Below are positions 1 to 8,500 of a DNA stretch of 64,000 nucleotides, in pieces. Each line of letters opens with the position of its first letter. Positions within the stretch are counted from its first letter, which is position 1. Under the pieces are notes generated by a model that was not told where the DNA came from, ran no database searches, and saw nothing but the letters and a program-made list of their open reading frames with translations. This DNA is from Natronobacterium gregoryi SP2 (GTDB taxonomy: Archaea; Halobacteriota; Halobacteria; Halobacteriales; Natrialbaceae). Both the position numbers and the translations under genes were made by a program. The stretch lies in contig NC_019792.1 in the NCBI RefSeq assembly GCF_000230715.2, forward strand, positions 496,001-560,000, written 5' to 3'.

Positions 1-990
1 GAGTTGATCGAGAGCGGGACGACGACCTGTATCGACCACCTCTCGGTCCACCATGCCGGAGAGGCATTCGAGGCAGCCCGCGATATGGGCATCCGCGGTC
101 GACTCGGCAAGGTGATGATGGACACGGACGCTCCGGAAGGGCTGCTCGAGGACACCGACGACACACTCGACGAGAGCGAGCGGCTCATCCAGCGGTATCA
201 CGGCGTCGAGGATGGCCGAATTCGGTACGCGCTGACGCCACGGTTCGCCGTCAGCTGTACCGAGGCGTGTCTCCGCGGCACTCGTCGGCTGGCCGACGAG
301 TACGACGGCGTCTACATCCACACTCACGCCAGCGAGAACCGTGACGAGGTCGCCACCGTCGAAGAAGAAACCGGACGACGAAACGTCCACTGGCTCGACG
401 AGGTCGGGTTGACGGGCGAAGACGTCGTCCTCGCTCACTGTGTCTGGACCGACGAGAGCGAACGAGAGCTGCTCGCGGAGACCGGAACTAACGTCACCTA
501 CTGTCCTTCTTCGAACATGAAACTGGCAAGCGGCGTCGCACCGATCCACGACTACCTCGACCGAGGGATCAACGTCGCGCTCGGCAACGACGGCCCGCCG
601 TGTAACAACACGCTCGATCCGTTCACCGAGATGCGACAGGCGAGTCTTCTCCAGAAAGTCGACCAACTCGAACCCCAGACACTGCCTGCCCGTACTGTCT
701 TCGAGATGGCGACGGTAAATGGCGCTCGAGCGGCAGGGTTCGACGCCGTCGGGCAACTCCGTGAGGGCTGGAAAGCAGACATCGTCGGCCTCGAGACGGA
801 TCTCACGCGCGCAACGCCGATCCACGACGTGCTCTCGCATCTCGTCTTCGCGGCCCACGGCGACGACGTGCAGTTCACGATGGTCGACGGCGAGGTTCTG
901 ATGGCCGACGGAGACGTTCTCGTCGCCGACGCCGACGCGATCCGCGACCGAGCACGCGAGTGTGCGGCCGCACTCGAGGTCGCCCCCTGA
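1..990 (+). CDS. Amidohydrolase family deaminase (S-adenosylhomocysteine / 5'-deoxyadenosine deaminase type), 5'-truncated
   Basis: The reading frame is open from base 1, so the N-terminus, including the first metal-binding His-x-His, lies outside the window. What remains is the C-terminal three quarters of a metal-dependent TIM-barrel hydrolase of the MtaD/SsnA-like family. Visible landmarks are YIHTHASEN (metal His and substrate contacts), VVLAHCVW (second metal His), the family motif TYCPSSNMKLASG, and LGNDGPPCNN with the catalytic Asp. Known members deaminate adenosine moieties such as S-adenosylhomocysteine, methylthioadenosine or 5'-deoxyadenosine. Which substrate is used here cannot be read from the sequence. 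A TTG at base 4 is only an internal codon. Confidence 0.88.
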   Translation, partial: ELIESGTTTCIDHLSVHHAGEAFEAARDMGIRGRLGKVMMDTDAPEGLLEDTDDTLDESERLIQRYHGVEDGRIRYALTPRFAVSCTEACLRGTRRLADEYDGVYIHTHASENRDEVATVEEETGRRNVHWLDEVGLTGEDVVLAHCVWTDESERELLAETGTNVTYCPSSNMKLASGVAPIHDYLDRGINVALGNDGPPCNNTLDPFTEMRQASLLQKVDQLEPQTLPARTVFEMATVNGARAAGFDAVGQLREGWKADIVGLETDLTRATPIHDVLSHLVFAAHGDDVQFTMVDGEVLMADGDVLVADADAIRDRARECAAALEVAP

Positions 991-1034
991 CAACGCGCTC
1001 TGCCGAACTACCCTTCGACGATCGACGTTTTCAG

Positions 1035-1229
1035 TCAGAAGCCGAACGTCCCGGCAAGATCGACGGTTAGATCTAGCGACTTGACGATCTTGTAGCCGAG
1101 ATAGATCCCGACGATCCCCATCAGTCCCGGTAGTTCCGGGGGTGCTGGGATCGGCACGTCGAACAACGCGAAGAAACCACCAGTTATCGCCCCAGTAACG
1201 AGTCCGAGAAAGACGAGTTCGTAATTCAT
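1035..1229 (-). CDS. XapX domain small membrane protein
   Basis: A 64-residue protein starting at the ATG on the minus strand at 1229. An upstream in-frame extension exists but looks like non-coding sequence. It has two hydrophobic segments, one beginning LVFLGLVTGAITGGFFALF and one around LMGIVGIYLGYKIV, separated by the proline-rich loop VPIPAPPELPG. The spacing and the P-x-PPELPG-x-x-GI pattern match XapX (DUF1427) proteins, which are tiny inner-membrane proteins of unknown function. Gene neighbours give no clue about its job. Confidence 0.75.
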   Translation of the reverse strand: MNYELVFLGLVTGAITGGFFALFDVPIPAPPELPGLMGIVGIYLGYKIVKSLDLTVDLAGTFGF

Positions 1230-1384
1230 ATCGGTCAACGGGGCGGCGCGAACGAAAAGTCTCCGATTCCAGAACTCACTCGAGTACTCCCGAGACAACG
1301 CCTCGAGAGTGCCCGATCCTGCCGCCACATTTCGACTATCGTCGACACTTAACTTTATTATTGTCGAACCGATGAACGTGTCGT

Positions 1385-1618
1385 ATGCAACCGACTGCGG
1401 AATCTGTTCCGGAGCGGAACGTATCGATTCCCAACGACCTCGAGTCGCCGCGTGCAAAACTCGTCTACCTCTACCTCGCAGCACACGGGGACTGTCAGGC
1501 CGACAGACTCTGTACAGACCTCGAGCTATCGAAAAGTACCGTGCTCTCGATTACAAGTACGCTCAGAAAGCGAGGCCACCTGGAGCGACGAGACGGCCAG
1601 TACGAGCTCACCCACTAG
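1385..1618 (+). CDS. Small winged helix-turn-helix protein
   Basis: A 77-residue protein that is essentially one winged-helix domain. A first helix (SPRAKLVYLYLAAHG) is followed by a turn and the recognition helix (LSKSTVLSITSTLRKRG) and a short wing (HLERRDGQYELTH). This is the MarR/TrmB-like arrangement common among haloarchaeal small regulators. No sensor domain is present. The AT-rich stretch ACTTAACTTTATTATTG at about 1347-1363 lies at a distance expected for a TATA region before the ATG at 1385. The target is unknown. Confidence 0.7.
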   Translation: MQPTAESVPERNVSIPNDLESPRAKLVYLYLAAHGDCQADRLCTDLELSKSTVLSITSTLRKRGHLERRDGQYELTH

Positions 1619-1868
1619 TACTCCGCCAAGCGTCGACTGCTGCGTGAACCCAGACGACTGCATTCGGTTTCACTCATCCGTTCAGGCTTGCCAAAACACT
1701 AGTGGCGGGCCAAGCCTGCACTGATGGGTCGAATCTGGCGGTGTCGCTCGATTCGACCCGTCAGTCGACGGTTGGGACGGTACTAGATCGAACCGACCGA
1801 CACGACCTGGTTCGACCCAACAGTGGAGGCTTGGGCTGTTGCTATGAGGATGGATTCGCCCGTCGTGT
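1619..1868. repeat. Intergenic region with nested inverted repeats
   Basis: This 250-bp gap between two convergent genes has no ORF I can support, but it is rich in inverted repeats. Bases 1710-1734 and 1810-1834 form a 25-bp inverted repeat with 22 matches. The inner copy 1722-1734 pairs with 1751-1763 as a 13-bp stem with one G-U pair and a 16-base loop. A third pair, AGGCTTG at 1684-1690 and CAAGCCT at 1711-1717, lies at the left. The motif TTCGACCC occurs twice on this strand and once inverted. It may be a decayed mobile element, an RNA, or a bidirectional terminator. Confidence 0.6.
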
Positions 1869-2681
1869 TCAGAGTTCGATCCGTTCGACGAGCTGTTCGT
1901 GGTTCTCGTTCGTGTTGACGGCGACGATCCGGATTTCGTCCTCGAGCCCGGAGTCGCGGAGTTTCGCCTTCAACAGATTGTCGACCTGGTAGACGCCAGC
2001 GGCGTTCGTCATCGCAATCTCGACCATCACCGGCCGGGTGTCGCCCTCGTGAAGGGAGACACGCTCGATAGCCTGACTCGAGAGCGTGTTGATCCCACGA
2101 CCACCGTGTTCGTAGGGAATACGTGAGCGGCCACTCTCCATGTCCAGCGCGTCGGCCACGCGGATGACGCCGGCTTCGGTCGTCAGCGGCGTCTCGGCGG
2201 TGTGATGGCAGAGAATTGCGTGCAACACTTCGCCTTTAACCCGGACGGTTTCGGCGACGTCGTAGAACTCCGGGAGAACGCGGTCGAGGATGTCAGCCGC
2301 AAGCGGAATCGAATAATAGACGTGCTCGTCACGGTGGACCACGTGGCCGACATCGTGTAGCGTCGCCGCGAGTGCGACGATTACCGCCTCGTCTTCCTCC
2401 TCGAGACCCTGCTGTTCGGCGTGGAATCCGACGCCACCCTCCTTCAGGAGGTCGTAAAGACACAGCGCGCGGTTGCGAACGATTTCGATGTGTTTCGTGC
2501 CGTGATCGTTGTACTGCATCCGGTCGACCGCGTTGACGTTCTGTGCCTCGAGATAGGTCTGAATCTCCTCGTCGTCTTCGACGAACTCGAGGATGCGATT
2601 TAGTTTCTCGTCGGGGAAGGCGTGGTCGTCGTCGGGCGCGTAGACGCGACGAGCATCGTCGGTGGCGGCAGCATCGCTCAT
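1869..2681 (-). CDS. HD domain phosphohydrolase
   Basis: A 270-residue protein starting at the ATG on the minus strand at 2681; longer in-frame extensions upstream are not supported. Metal-ligand landmarks of the HD superfamily appear in order: HGTKH (residues 60-64), the HD pair in TLHDVGH (H109, D110, with H113), CHH (H159, H160) and DALD (D177 to D180). Haloarchaeal relatives are annotated as HD-domain metal-dependent phosphohydrolases, often acting on nucleotides, but the substrate is not known. The C-terminal 80 residues form a separate small domain. A T-rich run about 20 bp upstream of the start could serve as the promoter element. Confidence 0.85.
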   Translation of the reverse strand: MSDAAATDDARRVYAPDDDHAFPDEKLNRILEFVEDDEEIQTYLEAQNVNAVDRMQYNDHGTKHIEIVRNRALCLYDLLKEGGVGFHAEQQGLEEEDEAVIVALAATLHDVGHVVHRDEHVYYSIPLAADILDRVLPEFYDVAETVRVKGEVLHAILCHHTAETPLTTEAGVIRVADALDMESGRSRIPYEHGGRGINTLSSQAIERVSLHEGDTRPVMVEIAMTNAAGVYQVDNLLKAKLRDSGLEDEIRIVAVNTNENHEQLVERIEL

Positions 2682-2829
2682 AGACGAATCTCGGTTGCCG
2701 CCCAAAAAAACTCTGCGGGGGTCGGGAAACGAGACTCGGCGGTCGGGCCCCAGGCCGATTCTGCTCGTCGGTGACGGTGCAACTACGACCCATCGTGCAG
2801 TGACGGGCCCACCGCGGCGACAGGTCGGC

Positions 2830-3309
2830 TCAAGTCGCGTCTTCCGCTGCAACCTCGACTTCGGCGTACTCCGGTTCGACTCCCGGGTCGTCGCTACTCC
2901 AGGCGTACGTAACCTCGCCGTCGCCATCGATCACGAACACCGAGCGCTTTGCGACGCCGTAGACGCCGAGATCGTCGAAGTCCATCTCGACGCTGTACTC
3001 GTCGACGACCGTCTTATTGAGGTCGCTGATAAGTCCGAACTCGAGGTCGTTTTGCGCACGGAATTCGTTGAGCGTAAACGGCGAGTCGCGGCTGACACCG
3101 TAGACGGTCGCGTCGACGTTGTCGAAGGCCGACAGGCGATCCTGGAACGTACACATCTCCTCTGTGCAGACGCTCGTGAACGCGCCGGGGAAAAAGGCGA
3201 GGACGATCGGTGCCTCGTCCTTGAGTCGATCCGACAGCGTGAACGAGTCGATGTCGCCGTTGGCAAGCGGTGCGGTGAAGTCGGGCGCGGTATCTCCTGT
3301 GTTTACCAT
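2830..3309 (-). CDS. Peroxiredoxin (AhpC/TSA family)
   Basis: A 159-residue thioredoxin-fold peroxidase. The peroxidatic motif P-x3-T-x2-C is present as PGAFTSVC, with P41, T45 and C48. A second Cys at 53 could be the resolving residue, and R74 is in the expected conserved position. It should reduce hydrogen peroxide or organic peroxides in the cytoplasm, recycled by a thiol donor. The length and the EEMC motif are like Bcp/AhpE-type single-domain enzymes. It lies upstream of the HD protein on the same strand and is divergent from tatA across a 123-bp promoter region. Confidence 0.92.
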   Translation of the reverse strand: MVNTGDTAPDFTAPLANGDIDSFTLSDRLKDEAPIVLAFFPGAFTSVCTEEMCTFQDRLSAFDNVDATVYGVSRDSPFTLNEFRAQNDLEFGLISDLNKTVVDEYSVEMDFDDLGVYGVAKRSVFVIDGDGEVTYAWSSDDPGVEPEYAEVEVAAEDAT

Positions 3310-3399
3310 CGAAGGCTAGTTCTAGGCAGAAAGGAAAGACAGTTTCGTTCACGGATAGGTGTGTCGTGGACTCTTGTTCAACTGAGCGGTCCAAAAAGG

Positions 3400-3407
3400 T
3401 TATAATT
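3400..3407 (+). promoter_or_regulatory. TATA box for tatA
   Basis: TTATAATT lies 26-33 bp before the tatA ATG at 3433. That is the spacing expected when transcription starts at or next to the start codon (a leaderless haloarchaeal mRNA). This supports ATG 3433 over the TTG at 3406, which would lie inside the TATA box. Confidence 0.65.
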
Positions 3408-3432
3408 GCCAGCGGGTAAGCCACGCATAGAG

Positions 3433-3720
3433 ATGGTAGTCGAAATCGCACCGCTGTTCGCCCCCATCCCAGGGGGTCCGGAACTCCTGATCATCCTCTT
3501 CATCGCCATCCTGCTGTTCGGGGCCAACAAGATCCCGAAGCTGGCACGGTCGACCGGCGAAGCCATGGGCGAATTCCAGAAGGGACGTGAAAAGGTCGAA
3601 ACGGAACTCGATGAAATGCGCGAAAGTGACTTCGAAGATCTCGACGAGAACGACGAGGACTTCGTCGACACCGAACCCGTCACCAGCGCCGAAGAGGAGA
3701 CCGAAACGGAACCCAACTAA
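3433..3720 (+). CDS. tatA: Twin-arginine translocase TatA/E family subunit
   Basis: A 95-residue protein with the Hcf106/TatA plan: a short N-terminus ending in a GGPELLIILFIAILLFG membrane segment, then the KIPKLARSTGEAMGEFQKG amphipathic helix, then a highly acidic tail. In haloarchaea most secreted proteins use the Tat route, and TatA forms the membrane pore for folded substrates. One Tat client is visible in this window, the molybdoenzyme at 54768. No tatC is seen nearby. ATG 3433 was chosen because of the TATA box spacing. Confidence 0.93.
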   Translation: MVVEIAPLFAPIPGGPELLIILFIAILLFGANKIPKLARSTGEAMGEFQKGREKVETELDEMRESDFEDLDENDEDFVDTEPVTSAEEETETEPN

Positions 3721-3730
3721 CAAGCCTTCT

Positions 3731-3803
3731 GGGCGTGTGGCCTAGCGGAGAGGGCAGAAGGTTCCTAACCTTCTGATCGTGGGTTCGAATCCCGCCACGC
3801 CCG
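3731..3803 (+). tRNA. tRNA-Arg (anticodon CCT)
   Basis: The full cloverleaf can be drawn. The 7-bp acceptor GGGCGTG (3731-3737) pairs with CACGCCC (3796-3802), with discriminator G3803. The anticodon stem GAAGG/CCTTC (3757-3761 and 3769-3773) holds the loop TTCCTAA, with anticodon CCT at 3764-3766. The T arm carries TTCGAAT. No CCA is encoded, as usual in archaea, and no intron is present. A short T run follows directly and may end transcription. Confidence 0.95.
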
Positions 3804-3865
3804 TTTTCGTGCCACGAGCGAACGCGAGTGGCCGGAAACGGATCGTGCAGGATTCGAACTAGAGA

Positions 3866-3916
3866 GCGGCGAGCGAAGCGCGGTCTCGCCATCGGGTTCG
3901 AACCCCGTCGCGCCGA
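3866..3916 (+). other. tRNA-like remnant downstream of tRNA-Arg
   Basis: About 65 bp after the tRNA gene there is a 6-bp hairpin, GGCGAG/CTCGCC (3868-3873 and 3885-3890). It is followed by a T-arm-like stem-loop CGGG-TTCGAAC-CCCG (3893-3907) and TCGCGCC. Together they resemble the 3' half of a tRNA, but no matching 5' half is found. This could be a decayed tRNA or a trace of an integration event at the tRNA-Arg 3' end. Confidence 0.35.
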
Positions 3917-3974
3917 CGCCCGAGCAGAACCGACTCGAGTGCCGGCCCTCGAGTCCACTCTTTCGGGACTCGAG

Positions 3975-5198
3975 TCACCGATTCGGCTCGCCGAACCGGG
4001 TCAGCGGCTCGAGTTCGTCTTTGTTTACGTCCTCGAACGCAGCACGTGCGATGACGCGGCGATGGACTTCGTCGGCCCCGTCGACGATGCGGAACTGTCG
4101 GACGGCCTCGTAGAAGTCCGACAGCGGGAGGTCCTTGCCGATGCCGTTTGCGCCACAGCACTGGACCGCGAGGTCGATCGCGTCCTGGGTGGCGTTCGCG
4201 GTGAACACCTTGCACATCGAGACGGGGACGCGGGCTTCGTTGCCAGCGGCGATTCGATCGGCGGCGTCCCGGATCGCGGTCCGGGCGACGTGGAGTCGGG
4301 TTTCGGCGTCGGCGATGCGGTGGCGAAGCGACTGTTTCTCCGAGAGCGTCGAGTCAAAGCCCTGGCGTTCGCTCGTGTAGGCTTTCGCGATCTCGAGTGC
4401 GCGCTGGGCCATCCCCGAGTAGCGCATACAGTGTGTCAGGCGCGCGGGCCCGAGACGCGCCTGTGCGTGGACGAAACCCTGGTTCTGCTCGCCGAGCAGG
4501 TGTTCCTCGGGGACACGGACGTTGTCGTACACGATCTCGGCGTGGGAGATGCCGTGACTCGAGCCGCCCATGTGGGGCACGTCGCGGACGACCCCGACGC
4601 CGTCGGCGTCGGCGGGGACGAGAAAGAGCGAACAGCCTTCGTAGGGATGGACGTCTTCGTCGGTTCGTGCGAGGACGATCAGGACGTCGGCGTCGAGTCC
4701 CTGGGTCGTCCACCACTTGTGGCCGTCGATGACCCACTCGTCGCCGTCTTTCTCCGCAGTAGTCTGGATCATCTTCGGGTCCGAACCGGCTCCCTGCATC
4801 GGCTCGGTCATCGAGAACCCGGATGTGATCTCGCCGGCGACCAGCGACTCGAGGTAAGTTTCCTTCTGGAGGTCGTCGCCGGCCATCTCGAGCAGGTGCA
4901 TGTTCCCCTCGTCGGGGGCGTCGACGCGCATCGCGACCGGGCCGAGGATGCTCCGGCCGGCTTCCTCGAACACCGGAAGCGAGTCCCGGAAGCCAAGTCC
5001 CATCCCGCCGTACTCCTCGGGTATCTGTGGCGCGTAGATGTCGTACTCGCGGGCGGCGTCTCGCAGTTCCGCGACGGTGCCACTCGAGATCGGGACGCCG
5101 CCGGCGCGGTCGCGCTCTCGCGGGAGGACGATGTCTTCCATCAATTCGCGGGCACGGTCGGCAACGTCCCGTGCTCGTTCCGAGTCAGCGTACTGCAT
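3975..5198 (-). CDS. Acyl-CoA dehydrogenase family protein
   Basis: A 407-residue flavoprotein of the acyl-CoA dehydrogenase superfamily, which introduces a trans-2 double bond into acyl-CoA during fatty acid or branched-chain breakdown. The N-terminal alpha-helical domain is followed by the FAD/substrate segment FSMTEPMQGAGSDP, the GHKWWTTQG strand, the central beta domain, and the C-terminal helical domain with QCCGANGIGKDLPL and the terminal GADEVHRRVIAR motif. That C-terminal signature is typical of the ACAD10/11-like branch. It stands alone with no other beta-oxidation genes around it. The chain length it prefers cannot be told. Confidence 0.9.
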   Translation of the reverse strand: MQYADSERARDVADRARELMEDIVLPRERDRAGGVPISSGTVAELRDAAREYDIYAPQIPEEYGGMGLGFRDSLPVFEEAGRSILGPVAMRVDAPDEGNMHLLEMAGDDLQKETYLESLVAGEITSGFSMTEPMQGAGSDPKMIQTTAEKDGDEWVIDGHKWWTTQGLDADVLIVLARTDEDVHPYEGCSLFLVPADADGVGVVRDVPHMGGSSHGISHAEIVYDNVRVPEEHLLGEQNQGFVHAQARLGPARLTHCMRYSGMAQRALEIAKAYTSERQGFDSTLSEKQSLRHRIADAETRLHVARTAIRDAADRIAAGNEARVPVSMCKVFTANATQDAIDLAVQCCGANGIGKDLPLSDFYEAVRQFRIVDGADEVHRRVIARAAFEDVNKDELEPLTRFGEPNR

Positions 5199-5571
5199 AC
5201 GATCCAGTTGTAGTTCGCGACAGGTATAGCTTCTTACTGCCAGCTGAACGTAGAACCACAGAAATAGCTAACATTGTATGCCGAATATTTGTCTGCGAGT
5301 ACAATAATTGCGATTCTGGGGGCTCGTGGAAACAGCCTGGACTCACTCAACAGAAGTTATTTTCACACAGCCTGTCTATTATACGATCTCGAGACTAGTT
5401 GTTGGGTGAGTTATAGTATCCGCATCGTAGCTAATGGAAATTTCTGTAGGCCCGATTGACAACGGGGAATAAAGCACGTCTCAGGCCTGGAAGAGCGTGT
5501 TTCAGTTTCCGTTATCAGATGTGGTAATGGTTACGTGACCTTTTTGAAGGCCGAGTCGTTGGTTGAATTCA
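5199..5571. promoter_or_regulatory. AT-rich intergenic promoter region between divergent genes
   Basis: This 373-bp gap is noticeably richer in A and T than its surroundings and contains no ORF with coding character. It separates the acyl-CoA dehydrogenase from the oppositely oriented pilus operon. The stretch CCTTTTTGAAGG at 5539-5550 ends 21 bp before the pilB ATG and is the best candidate for its TATA element. Otherwise I see no repeat or RNA gene. Confidence 0.4.
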
Positions 5572-8500
5572 ATGGCTACTGACGAGGCCGACCAGTCGGA
5601 CGCCGGCGACATCTCAGAGGGCGAGGCGTCCGACGCTGCGTCGGAGGCGGAACGAACCCCCAAAGACGAGGTGGAGCCACAGTCGTCGGTCCGTCCCGGA
5701 GAGTACACGTGGGCTGACTTCATGGAAGAGTCCGGCTACGCCGACGAAGTGTCCACGCTGTATCCCGACGACCCCCACAGTGGAGACCAGCTCGGCCTCG
5801 AAACCGGCGAAGAGATCGACCCCGATCCGCCCAGTGGGGACGACTGGGACGCCGTCTCGTTCGACCCGGCAAGCTACCTCGGTCACCACCCGGACGACAT
5901 CGAGAGTTACGTGCTTCCGACCGCCGGTGACAATCACGACCTGCTCGAGGCGGAGTTTCTCGAGTACGTCGATCCGGAGACGACCCCGGTCGTCAAAGAC
6001 GTCTGGACGTGGGAACACTACAAGTGGGAGTACTACTACGAGGACGACGGGAGTAGACCCCGCGATGTCGGTGGCGAAATCGTCCCGCACGAACCGGAAG
6101 CGACGCTCGGGTTCGATCCTGACGAGATCGAAGGCCGACTCGAGAAAGCGAGTGACGCCGCGACGAAGCTCGCGGAGGTCGTCGACGAGCGGACGGTGAA
6201 CGTCCAGGAAGACGTCGACGAAGACGAGTTCTTCTCGACTGCGACTGGTGCGACCACGCTCGCGAACCGCTACGACCTCGAGAAGGCGGTGCCACTCGAG
6301 AAAAAGCGTCACTTTCAGGAACTCGAGCGGTACTGGGTGAACAAACCCTACGCCTACGTCGTCATCTTCCACTCCGAGAAGGAAAACGAGAAAAAGTACT
6401 ACGTGATCGAGCCATACCTCAACGAGATCGAAGGAGAACTACAGGAGTTTCTTTCGGGAAAGCTCCGAAAGACAATCAAGTACTCCGACGAGGGGGTCAA
6501 AGAGAAAGCCGGCGAGGAAGGCAGACGCGACGTCATCGAGGAAGAGACACGGAACCTGTTGAAACGGTACGACCTCTTCGAGGACGCCACTGACGGGGCC
6601 GGAGTTACGGAACGTGGCCTCCTTGCTACCATCAAGGGGCTACTGAACGACGAAGAAGACGTCGAGATCGAAGCCAACCCCGACGAACTCGAGGGGATCA
6701 CGGTCCGGCCGGAGCCGGTGGTTCTCGAGGAGGACCCGGATACGTTAAACGAGTACCAGGTCGAGAAGCTGTTGTACCTGCTCAAGCGGAATTTCATCGG
6801 CTACGAACGCATCGACGGTATCAAACACGACATCAACGTCGAGGACATCTCCTGTGACGGCTACAACTCGCCGGTCTTCGTCTACCATTCGGAGTACGAG
6901 CAGATTATCTCGAACGTCTACCACGGCGAGGACGAACTCGACGACTTCGTCGTCAAACTCGCCCAGCGCTCCGGGAAGGGGATCAGCAAACGACTCCCGC
7001 AGGTCGACGCGACCTTGCCCGACGGCTCGCGGGCGCAGTTGACGCTTGGCAAGGAAGTCTCGGATCACGGAACCAACTACACGATCCGCCAGTTCAAAGA
7101 CGTCCCATTCACCCCAATCGACCTCATCAACTGGAACACCTTCTCGCTGGACGAGATGGCGTTTCTCTGGCTCTGTATCGAGAACCACAAGAGTCTGATC
7201 TTCGCCGGTGGAACCGCCTCGGGGAAGACGACCTCGTTGAACGCCGTCTCGCTGTTTATTCCCTCGAGCGCGAAAATCGTCTCCATCGAGGACACCCGCG
7301 AGGTCGAACTGCCACAGCGAAACTGGATCGCTAGCGTCACCCGTCCCTCGTTCTCCGACGACGAACAGGGCGATGTCGACGAGTTCGACCTGCTCGAGGC
7401 TGCACTGCGTCAACGGCCCGATTACATCGTGATGGGTGAGATCCGTGGCGAGGAAGGGCGGACGCTGTTCCAGGTCATGTCGACGGGCCACACCACCTAC
7501 ACGACCTTCCACGCCGACTCCGTCGACGAGGTGCTCAAACGGTTCACGACGGACCCGATCAACGTCTCGAAGACGATGTTCACGGCGCTCGATCTCGTCT
7601 CGATCCAGACCCAGACGAGAGTCCAGGGACAGAAGGTCCGTCGGAACAAGTCCCTGACCGAGATCAACCACTACGAGGCCGAACACGACGAGATCAACGT
7701 CCAGGACGTCTACCAGTGGCAGGCAGAAACCGACGAGTTTCTCAAGATGGGCGACTCGAACACCTTAGAAGAGATCCAGTTCGACCGCGGCTGGAGCCGC
7801 GAGAAACTCGAGCGGGAACTGTTCAAACGCAAAGTCATCCTCGCCTACCTCATCAAGAACGGCCTGAACACCTACGCGGAGGTCGCCGCGACGGCACAGG
7901 CGTTCATCAACGACCCGGACACGATCCTCACGCTCGTCGCCAACGGCCAGCTCGAGGATAGTCTCCAGGACCTCCGGGAGATGGAGAGCGTCCTCATCGA
8001 CGTCGATCCGGAGAAAGAAGAACTCGTCCCGCGCCCGGAAGCAGGCTCCAAAGTCGAACGCACTGCGACGAACGTTCTAGAGCGTGCCGAAGAGTCGCTG
8101 TTCGAACAGTACCGCGGCGAAGTACCGACCGGTCTCGCGAGCGCACTCGGAGACGTCGAAGCCGAGCACGAAATCGAAGTCGGTGCCGAGAGCGACGACG
8201 AAACGGGTGGTGGTGACGGCGTCGCCGAGACGGACGACTGGACGCCGTCGGCAGACGTCACTGGCGTCGGCGCAGACGACGCGGTCGGACGCGACACCGA
8301 CGTCGACGGTTCGCCGGCGTGGCTGGCCGACGACAGCGGTTTCGACGTCGGAACGGACGAAGGCGACGCGACGACGACCGCCGCCGACCCGGACGAAACC
8401 GAGACGGGACTCGTTACCGCCTCGGAGTCGAACGCCTCGACAGAGCGAAAGCCGGTCGTCGACGGCTTCAACATGGCGACTGCAGATCGCGAGACCGACG

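Noticed and set aside
2329-2793. 154-residue Arg-rich ORF over the HD gene
   Set aside because: Out-of-frame shadow of the HD phosphohydrolase with an Arg/Pro-rich composition unlike haloarchaeal proteins.
3828-5213. 461-residue plus-strand ORF over the acyl-CoA dehydrogenase
   Set aside because: Antisense to a gene with family motifs. No domain resemblance.
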